Shown in pieces: positions 1 through 7,262 of a stretch of 21,045 nt of DNA (its first letter is position 1; every line of letters starts with the position of its first letter). The position numbers were made by a program, and so were the translations under genes. The notes under the pieces are model-generated. The model was not told the origin of the DNA and searched no databases. It saw only the letters and a list, made by a program, of their open reading frames with translations. Where the stretch lies: the NCBI GenBank assembly GCA_001179505.1, contig CDMY01000408.1, positions 8,110 through 29,154 on the forward strand. Reading direction: 5' to 3'. The stretch is from Vitrella brassicaformis. Its lineage: Eukaryota > Sar > Vitrellaceae.

Positions 1-45
1 CCCCCCCCCTCTCTCTCTCTCTCTCTCCCTCCCTCTCTCTCTCAC
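1..45. repeat. Polypyrimidine C/CT tract
   Basis: A C run followed by (CT)n and CCCT units at the left edge. For the minus-strand pseudokinase gene it reads as a GA-rich tract inside the intron that begins at 62. Confidence 0.85.
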
Positions 46-1899
46 TTTGGGTGTGTTGGTACCTCTTTGCCCAGAGCTGCATATGGTGTGATGCCGAAAA
101 CAAGACGGAACACCAGGACTCCTGCCATGAGCAGACAGACAGACAGACAGACAGACAGAAATGAAGAGAGATAAGATTCACTTGTGCATGTGCGTTTCTC
201 CTTAATCAAAGTGTGTCGGCATCGTACGTACCGAATGCGAATATGTCGACCTTTTGGCTATACGGCTGCCCCCGCTTCATGCGCAGGACCTCCGGCGGCG
301 AGTACTCGACATTGCCCATCCTACCTATCCTGCACAACACACAAGACTGAATGAATGAACGAATGTGTCGATCGATCGAGGGGCGGGCCCCTGCCCACCC
401 ACCAGTCTCCTGAGCGGATGTAGTGTCGAAAGCCGCTCAGGGACGGCATCAGGAAGCACCCCGCACGCAACGACGCCTCAAACAACAGCAGATGGTCCAG
501 GGACACGCCACGGTGAACACCGCCGCTGCAGCCATGGACGGACACACAATGGACACAGACAGACAGACAGACAGACAAGCCGTCCCGTGAGTCAGCACAG
601 CACATTTGTCTATCTGTCTGTCTGTCTGCTGGGCGACCCGACCCCCAGTGTGTGAGTGAATGGATAGATCAGTGAGTGAGCTGCTCGGTGACTGACTGAC
701 TGACCGACCGACCGATTGTGGACCCTCTCCAAGGCTCGGAGCATGGCGCCGCAGAGCCACCCGATGGTGCTTTCGCTCGTATGGACGATCCCCTTGCTGC
801 ATGCATCAGCAACAAGACATACATACATACATCGACCGACCGACCGACCAGTGAGTTCCGTATGGCTAACCTACTGAGAAACTATACGGCGTCATTCCTG
901 GCCATGGGAAATGCGATGCAGACGTGGTGGCCGGTGATGACGGCGGCGCCTGCGGGAACCACGTACGGGCTAGTCATGGCAACCATGCCCTGGAACGTGG
1001 CCGAGCGAAATATCTGCACAGGGACAAGCAAACGAACAAGATGCACTCACTCACGACTAGACTAGACACACACACACCCAGATAAGTGCATTCGTTCATG
1101 CCACCTTGTGTGTGTACTGTACCTCGATGCGACCGACTTGGTCATCTTTGTGAGTGGTGTAGATTTTGACGGCGCGCTCCCACTTCCCCGCCGTACTGAT
1201 ACCCACCAGGACCACGTTGTCGCCGCCTCCCAGGAACATCGGTGCACACACAGGTGAGTGCGGATCCATCTGATATGATACCAAGGGGAAAGAATCCATT
1301 CCTGCCCTTGCATCAATTGCCTTCCTTCTTCCCCCAGGCAGCCAAGGCAAATACGTACCGGGAAGATGAATTCCTGGTGGACGGCTCCCCACTCACACAT
1401 GGGCGGCGTCTGGCTCATCAGCCGCTGCCGACGGAGGGCTGCGGGGGGCTGAGCCACTCGGCAGCCAATGACATCTGAACGTTTGTATTGGCAGACACAC
1501 ACACAAAGGCATCGCATCAATCAACACGCCTTTGTGTGCGACTTAATAGCTCGACTTCCGTACCATGATGCGATCATAGGCCGCACCGGTGGATATCTTG
1601 AGTGCCATCTCCCCCTCCTCGCGGTGGACGGCCGAGACCACCACACTCTCACCGCTCTCTCCACCGCCCAGTATGATGGGAGCAAAGCCACGCAGCTTCG
1701 GGTCCAGCTGAGAGCAAGAGATCCATCCACACAACGTATGTATGTATGCATTCAATGCCGCCCCCCCCAGCCAACTCCCCACCCATACCAGCAACAGCAG
1801 GGCCCGGCGTTTGATGACGAGTACCCCAAGGAGGTGCCCGTCTTGGCTGCGGGCGAGGCACTGTACTGGGTGCGGGTGGACGAGAGAATGGGTGGACCC
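1..1899 (-). CDS. Protein pseudokinase-like gene, partial (runs off the left edge)
   Basis: Nine exons join with consistent phase on the minus strand: 1899-1789, 1707-1564, 1448-1359, 1269-1123, 1013-888, 792-713, 525-403, 329-232, 121-63 (326 codons). Seen: two glycine-loop-like segments followed by a beta-3 lysine (PIILGGGESGESVVVSAV...ALKI and MFLGGGDNVVLVG...AVKI), a hinge-like HHVCIAFPMARND, an alpha-E-like LCGAMLRALERVHN, VHRGVSLDHLLLF where HRDxxxxN is expected, SLSGF where DFG is expected, an APE-type GNVEYSPPEVL, and VDIFAFGVLVFRLVFG matching the DxxSxG helix. The catalytic HRD and DFG aspartates are therefore missing, which by kinase-family knowledge suggests a pseudokinase. The duplicated N-lobe segment is unusual. 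The start is unresolved: the protein may begin in the exon at 1899, at the ATG at 1269, or continue from the kinase-like region at 2013-3337. The first and third exon starts are less certain than the rest. The end lies beyond base 1. Confidence 0.7.
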
Positions 1900-2012
1900 C
1901 TACTCATTACACACACATCCCTCTCTGCAACGCACACACACATGCATTCATTGATTGCATTCATTGCCTCGTTAGTGGGTTTGTGATGTGTGTTGTGTGG
2001 AGGAGTACGCAC

Positions 2013-3337
2013 CTTCACGCAGCGGTGTGGGGCGATGCGATCTTCTCAATCACGGCAGCCAGGGACTCCCTCTCCGACACGTTGGGATTGCACAGCCCCC
2101 GTAGCAAAACCAACGCCATGCCCAGGTCCTCCCCCGCCCCGCCCCTCTGCTCTCCCTGTCCCTCATGTTGCTGGTGTCTGGCCCGCGCGGCCTCTATATG
2201 CCAGACGAGGACGTCGAAGCGACGTCTGGCGCGCTCGGGGTCGGTGACCTCGTCTTGGGCGGCCTCGAGACTCTCGTTGTCGACGCGCACGCCGTCCAGC
2301 ACTGCCCCGAATCCCCCGAAGGAGCTGCCCATGTGTGGGGCTGCCAGCATGACGGCGCATGCTAGGCCGACCGAGTACGCGTCCTGTGTTGGGGTGGGAT
2401 GGAGCGCGAACGACAAAGGCTCGGCCGACTCTTGGCCGCCGCCGCTGCTGCTGCCGCTTCTGGCCTGGGGCTGGGTGTGGGTGTTGGAGAAGAGGTGCTT
2501 GTCCCGAGTGTCTTCCAGCTCCCAAGCGGCGATGACGGCACTGGCGACCTCTCGCTGCGCCTCAGGAGGCGTCCAGGGCTCCAAAGAGGGGCAACATGGG
2601 CAGGTCAGCGACGCGCGAGGCCGTCACTGGGCGACGTGAGGCGGTCATGTGGCTGGTGAACTCGAAATCGATGGCCGTCACGTCGAAGCGCGCCACATCC
2701 CCCTCCACCAGACGCCGGGAGACGAGGAAACGGGTTGGCGTCTCCGTGGATGTATCCACACTCTTGCAGGCGGTGAAGGGTCTTGAGGGCAGCGATGGCG
2801 ACCTGCTGGAAGTGGCGCCCCTCGCATGGCCAGCACCTCGAGCGTGCGCTTGATGCGCTGCAGCCGCGCGTCGGTGTCGACGTCCTCGTTGGCGCGGACC
2901 TTGTAGAGGTCGAGCACCCTCCTTGTTCACCAGCGTCGTGTCGGGACAGCCCTACACAAGCACAACAAACAGGTCAACGACTGTTCTGCCTTCCTGCCTG
3001 CCTGACTATGCAGGCATATCCCTTTTTCTCACTTACCGCCCACTTGACGACATACGTGTTGCCTTCCCTCTCACACAGGACGAGTCTGACCTCCTGCAGT
3101 CACGACAAAAATGCCATCAAGATGGATGCCTCGTCGAATCTCGATCTCGTAGTCAGCCTGCCCCTCGGGTCACGCTTGATGCGCTCGGTCATGCTCTGTG
3201 TCAGCCTGCAGCTCGTACGCAGGCGCCGCCTCTGGTCACACACATACAGATCATCAGCCGCTTGTATGTGTCGTGGGCCTTCGTACCTTATCGAAGAACT
3301 TGTCGTATCTAGCAGGCTCGCCGAGCAGCTCCGCCAT
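2013..3337 (-). pseudogene. Protein-kinase-like gene or domain with a disrupted reading frame
   Basis: Kinase signatures occur in order on the minus strand but in different frames. A first coding exon is proposed at 3337-3287 (MAELLGEPARYDKFFDK), then 3093-3037 (EVRLVLCEREGNTYVVKWA, a beta-3-like strand with VVK), then a long exon from 2951 down to a donor near 2013. In that exon I read LQECGYIHGDAN (catalytic-loop-like), VTAIDFEF (DFE in place of DFG), LEPWTPPEAQ (APE-like), DAYSVGLACAVML (DxxSxG helix) and LLRGLCNPNVSERESL (the conserved late arginine region). Joining them needs one surplus base skipped at each of about 2917-2919, 2818-2821, 2732-2734 and 2588-2591, all runs of G or C. The frame holding the late arginine region stops at 2015-2017. 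It is either a decayed gene, a local assembly-quality problem, or part of one gene with the pseudokinase downstream. Two aligned-looking stretches around 3100-3230 could be further exon material. Confidence 0.55.
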
Positions 3338-3527
3338 GCTATGCGGTGGTGGGCGCTGAGCACATAGACACGCCAACATACACAGTCACTCTCCGTCCGT
3401 GTCTCGCGTTTTGTGTGTGATGCCCACCTGCAACAGCGTGTGCAAGCTGTGGCTGATCAGATTTCCTCCTCTCCAGCTGGTCCACAGATAGCGGCCGGCC
3501 GGCCGGACGGCCGGCCGGCCTGGCTGT
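3338..3527. other. Spacer upstream of the kinase-like ATG
   Basis: No supported coding gene. On the minus strand there is a plausible acceptor (AG) directly before CATGG at 3338-3339 and a plausible donor (CAG|GTGGGC) near 3428-3433, so this may hold a 5' untranslated exon and first intron of the kinase-like gene. A GGCCGGCC-rich block lies at about 3491-3520. Confidence 0.4.
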
Positions 3528-3746
3528 ATCTACAAGCAGGCCAGACAGAGAGACAAGAGAGACAGACACACACACAGACAAAGAGAAGTGGAAGAGATGT
3601 GAGGAACACAGTCGAAGACGTCACCCTCCGTCTCTCTTCGGTCTGTCTGTCTTTGCGTGCGTACCTGCGCCAAGGTAGGCAAGTCAGCTGTTGTCCTAGA
3701 ACGGACCACCGAACCAGGCCGGCAAGGAAGGAAGAAAGACAGCCCG

Positions 3747-3777
<31 letters not shown>

Positions 3778-4298
3778 ACGGCCCCAAGCACCAAACGACA
3801 AACAAGACCATCACAAACACCAAACTAACAAGAGCTAGCTAGCTAGCTACGCAGACAAACATACAGACAGACAAATATGTACATACGTACACACATAGAC
3901 ACACGTATGCTGTCTGTCTCTACTTCTCTATAATTTACATTCTCTGTTTGTTTTGTACGGATGAAAATTGCGATGAATTGGGATGGATTGGGATGAATTG
4001 CGATGAATTGGAATGAATTGCGATGAATTGGGATGAATTGCGATGCGTCTGTCTGCCTGTCTGTGGAGGAGCGGAGGGAGGAATTAGCTGGATTGAGGGT
4101 TTTGATAAGGGCGAATTAAGGGAGAAGGCCGTTGGTGGGGGGTGTTTGTTGTTATATTGCCGTGGTGCCGAGTTTCGTTACCATTTGTTTGGAGCGTAGA
4201 AGGCCATGAGGCGGGCGGGCGATGAGGCGATGGGCGTCGATCGAGGGAGAGATGAGGAGGAGGAGGAGGAGGAGGAGGAGGAGAGCTTGGGCGCTTGC
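3528..4298. repeat. Tandem duplication, copy 1 (about 771 bp)
   Basis: This copy starts at ATCTACAAGCAGGCCAGACA and is followed directly by a second copy starting ATCTACGAGCAGGCCAGACA at 4299. Shared blocks in the same order include GTGCGTACCTGCGC, AAGCACCAAACGACAAACAA, AAGAGCTAGCTAGCTA, GTGGAGGAGCGGAGG, CCATTTGTTTGGAGCGTAGA and CATGAGGCGGGCGGGCG. No protein-coding gene is supported. The copy contains the 10-bp minisatellite at 3961-4040, (CTGT)n near 3747-3778 and a GGA/GAG run at about 4252-4283. Confidence 0.8.
3961..4040. repeat. 10-bp minisatellite, eight units
   Basis: Eight consecutive 10-bp units of the form (C/G)GATGAATTG with single-base variants, plus a partial ninth unit running into CGATGCG. 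The units alternate mostly between CGATGAATTG and GGATGAATTG. The array is missing from the neighbouring duplicate, so it either expanded in copy 1 or was lost from copy 2. Confidence 0.9.
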
Positions 4299-4805
4299 AT
4301 CTACGAGCAGGCCAGACAGAGACACACAAAGAGTGGATGACATATGAGATGTAACAAACCGTCTCTCTCCTGTCTCTCCTGTCTGTCTTTACGTGCGTAC
4401 CTGCGCGTTGGGTATGCCGCCATACCACGAACGAACAAGGGAAGGAAGACAGCCCCCCTATCTGTCTGTCTGTCTACAGCCGCAAGCACCAAACGACAAA
4501 CAAAAGCCTCACAAACAACTAGCAAGAGCTAGCTAGCTACACATACATACACATACACGTATGCTGTCTTTAGTATCATGCGATGCGTGTGTGTGTGGAG
4601 GAGCGGAGGAGTTTGTTGATCTGATGGCTTTCATTAAGCAGACAAGGATAGGGCCGTCGGTGGTTGCGTGTTTTTTGGCGTGGCGTCAATTCGCATCCAC
4701 AAGTCGGGGCCGGGTTTCGTCACCATTTGTTTGAAGCGTAGAAGACCATGAGGCGGGTGGGCGGTGAGGCGATGGAGAGAGATATGAGGAGGAGCGAGCT
4801 TGCTC
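4299..4805. repeat. Tandem duplication, copy 2 (about 507 bp)
   Basis: Head-to-tail partner of the copy at 3528-4298, with clear but diverged similarity over its length. It is shorter mainly because the ATGAATTG minisatellite and several GACA/CTGT runs are absent or reduced. Its right end is approximate, near GATATGAGGAGGAGCGAG. No open frame shared by both copies looks protein-coding. Confidence 0.75.
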
Positions 4806-5033
4806 CTTCTTTCTTGAGAGAAAGGGACGATGGGGGCAACTCCCGCGGACGCGACGCCTTGTCGTCGACGGCGGCGCTACACCAGAATGTACTCAACTTT
4901 CCTCGTTTGTTTCCGCTCACCGGGTTTTCCTTTCTTTTCTTTTCCAGGAAGAAAAGAGGCTGTCTGTGAAGCAGCAAAGGCAAAATTCGGAATATTCTGA
5001 ACACCTGATTCATTGAATACTTTGTTCACCTGT

Positions 5034-5460
5034 TGAAGACTCTATCGAGAAAAGGAGACGGCCATCAGGAGAAGAAAGATTCCATCTGCACACACAACAA
5101 TGCCCAAGGACTGATCACACACATCCGACAATGCATTCATCCGCACACCATCCAATACCACACCACCATCGCCGCAGGCGAGAAGCACCCATGGAATCCA
5201 TCGCCAGGTCACCACACATATGTGAGGTTGCTCAGAGGGCAGAGGCGATGGGCAGGCCTGACTCACACCACCACACATGAGCGCACCACACCACGTCACC
5301 ACACACATGAACTGACCTCTTGAGGACACCATCGAGAAAGGAGACAACCATTAGGAGAAAAACCCAAAATCTCATCTGCGCACAGGAATGACAGCAGATG
5401 AGAATCTGATCACCGCAGCATCCCTTAGCATTCTTCATACACCATACCATCACCGCAGCC
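5034..5460. repeat. Diverged direct repeat, two copies about 287 bp apart
   Basis: The first copy (about 5034-5180) begins TTGAAGACTCTATCGAGAAA and ends in CACCATCGCCGCAG. The second (about 5321-5460) begins TTGAGGACACCATCGAGAAA and ends in TACCATCACCGCAG. Intermediate blocks such as GGAGAC(G/A), CATCTG(C), CTGATCAC and CACCAT(C/A)C are in the same order. Similarity is partial, so this is an old duplication. Confidence 0.65.
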
Positions 5461-5791
5461 AACCAAAAGACATGACACGACGTATAGTACTCACCTGAGG
5501 ATGCTCAAAGCTTGAAGACGAAAGAAGGTGCGCCCACTCAGCTGACGCCATACAGCTTTCAGGCAGTCGCCACCCGCTCAGCAGCAGCCGGCAGGGTGAC
5601 ACCGGAGGAGTCCTCGCTCGTGGCCCGGCGGTAGGGAAAGGACGGGTAAGATTTCATCAGGACGAGTTGGGAGGGGCGGAAGGGGATGGGGCGGACCACA
5701 TAAGCCGAAAAGCAGATGAAAAGGGAAAGAAACGCGGGATCTGTGGCCGAGAGAAGGCTGAAAGCGCGATGCGGAGCCAAAAATGTGAAAA

Positions 5792-5846
5792 GCGGGACGA
5801 AATTTCTGTGTCGGGGGCTCGTCGGGGTTCGAAATTTCTCGTCCCG
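5792..5846. repeat. Inverted repeat (possible hairpin) upstream of the methyltransferase
   Basis: GCGGGACGAAATTTC at 5792-5806 is complementary to GAAATTTCTCGTCCCG at 5831-5846, apart from a two-base bulge (TC). The loop is about 24 bases. It ends 65 bases before the ATG, so it lies in the promoter or 5' untranslated region. A role is not shown. Confidence 0.6.
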
Positions 5847-5874
5847 TCTCCAATTCTCGCCATGCGAGCTCGCG

Positions 5875-5890
5875 AAAACCCTAAACCCTG
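5875..5890 (+). promoter_or_regulatory. Telomere-like box before the methyltransferase ATG
   Basis: The sequence AAAACCCTAAACCCTG contains the core AAACCCTA, which equals the plant/chromerid-type telomere repeat (complement TTTAGGG) and matches the telo-box known from plant promoters. It ends about 20 bases before the ATG. A similar AAACCCTA occurs upstream of the SKP1 start in this window. Confidence 0.5.
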
Positions 5891-5910
5891 AAACTGAAAA
5901 AACCCAAGAG

Positions 5911-6997
5911 ATGGAAAGCCCGGCTGTTTTCAATGCTTCGCATTACCCCGATGGCGTGAATGCCAACTTCGTCAATTCGACAGAGGAGCAGCTCAAAGAA
6001 AAATACGGCAATGGTACCGACCGTGCGGAGGCGAACGCGAATCTATGCGTTCATTCGGTGCTCATGATGAACTGTTTATGTGCTGCTGGTGTGTGCAGGC
6101 AGCGGTTTGTTTGAAGATCCTGAGCAGCGTGACATCGCCAAGTGCAAGGACGCCATCCTCAAGGCGCTCCGTCAGCACTGTCATCTGTCGCCCGGCTGTT
6201 GCCTGGTTGATGTGGGGGCTGGCACCGGCCTCTTCCTCAAGGACTTCTCGGCCATCATCGGCAATCAAGGTAGGTGCTATGTGGACATGTATGGCTGCTT
6301 TGATCATGCATATCGATGGGTGGGTGCTGATGGATGTGTTCTGGATGGATGCTGCAGGAAGCATCTATGCGTGCGAGTTGAGTGATGGGTTTCTGGGGCT
6401 GCTGGAGCGCCTGTGCGACGAGGAGGGGCTCACCAACGTCATTACTGTCAAGACCTCAGACACCTCTCTGCAGCTGCCTGAAAGTGCCAAAAGGGTATGA
6501 GCGCCGGAGTGAGGAGTACGAGTACAGATCACCGCTGCCTGCCGTGCATTCGCTATGCATGTGTGCTTGTCCCGTGCAGGCGGCCGACTTGGTGTTCATC
6601 TGTGACGTGTACCACCACTTTGAGTACCCCCGGACCTTCATCAGACACATCGCCGATGACGTCATCAAGCCGGACACCGGGCTGCTTGTCGTCATTGATT
6701 TCCACCGGATCCCGGAGAAAATTTGGTCACGGCCGCCTGAGTGGGTGCTGGACCACGTGAGGGCGGGGCAGGACACATTCAAACAAGAGGTGCGTGAGAA
6801 ATGCACTACACTCAGGGAGGGAGGGAGGGAGGGAGGATGGAAGAGGGATTTTGCGTGTGGTGTGTGCTGATGGTGTGGTGTGCATGCAGATAGAGGAGAG
6901 CGGCTTTGAGTATCTAAGCGATGTCGAGGTGGAGGGAATGCGCGAGAACTACATGATGACATTCCGACCCAGGAAAGAGCCTACTGCTGGTGACTGA
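5911..6997 (+). CDS. Class I SAM-dependent methyltransferase
   Basis: Five exons keep phase throughout: 5911-6013, 6099-6269, 6358-6494, 6580-6789, 6890-6997, giving 242 residues. Motif I (the glycine-rich SAM-binding loop) is LVDVGAGTGLF at about residues 70-80. The acidic end of the next strand is IYACELS, and the motif IV region is LVFICDVYHHF at about 141-151. LLVVIDFHRI followed by PPEWVLDHVRAG resembles bacterial-type Methyltransf_11/25 proteins, where a VxxHF motif and a C-terminal WxxxHVR segment are common. The methylated substrate cannot be told. No signal peptide or membrane segment is evident. The start is the first in-frame ATG, close behind a telomere-like box. The gene converges on IFT140, with 265 bases between the two stop codons. 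Introns of 63-100 bases end in TGCAG-type acceptors, so the gene is adapted to this genome. Confidence 0.9.
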
Positions 6998-7262
6998 TGT
7001 CGCCGGCCGGCCGGCCGGTTAGCTGGCTGGCTGGCTGGCGTACCTTGCTGCTTCGTGTGTGCATTTAGTCATCAGATTGTTTGGTTGCATGTGATGTGCG
7101 TGAGAGTGTGTGACTCTACTCTACCTACCCCAGCAAACATCAATCAGCCGCTGAAACATCATTTATTCGAGTGCGTGTCCGTCCGTCTGCACACCAGCTG
7201 AGCTATGCACACAGTACACACACGTACATACGGTATACACAACACATCCAGCCATCCACCGG
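6998..7262. other. Convergent spacer between the methyltransferase and IFT140 stops
   Basis: 265 bases between two stop codons, expected to hold both 3' untranslated regions. It contains a GGCCGGCCGGCCGG run at about 7002-7018 followed by (CTGG)n. I see no gene or RNA structure. Confidence 0.6.

Larger units (their letters stand above)
4806..5910. other. Gene-free spacer upstream of the methyltransferase
   Basis: I see no supported gene in either strand. Short open frames here lack recognisable motifs and a consistent splice pattern. The stretch carries a diverged direct repeat (about 5034-5180 and 5321-5460), an inverted repeat at 5792-5846 and a telomere-like motif at 5875-5890 immediately before the methyltransferase ATG. 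Confidence 0.6.

Noticed and set aside
121-170. Regular GACA/CTGT, CA, ATGG and GGA runs that might suggest a CRISPR-like array
   Set aside because: These are simple microsatellites with no unique spacers, in an intron-rich eukaryotic context.
1468-1986. Plus-strand frame with a protein-like stretch (FDDEYPKEVPVLAAGEALYW)
   Set aside because: The opposite strand gives a phase-consistent exon chain with kinase motifs (for example LGGGESGES and ALKI) with GT-AG borders. The plus-strand frame also runs through CA repeats.
2013-2951. Explaining the kinase frame changes by tiny introns of 16-18 bases that begin GT and end AG
   Set aside because: A 16-base GT..AG stretch near 2820-2837 would restore one frame, but no comparable solution exists for the other shifts, and introns elsewhere in the window are about 60 bases or longer.
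5822-5838. A tRNA T-loop-like GGTTCGAAATT
   Set aside because: No matching acceptor, D or anticodon arms can be folded around it. It is better explained as one arm of the inverted repeat at 5792-5846.
5559-5933. Minus-strand frame of 124 codons upstream of the methyltransferase
   Set aside because: No motif or convincing splice partner, and it overlaps the plus-strand methyltransferase start and the inverted repeat.
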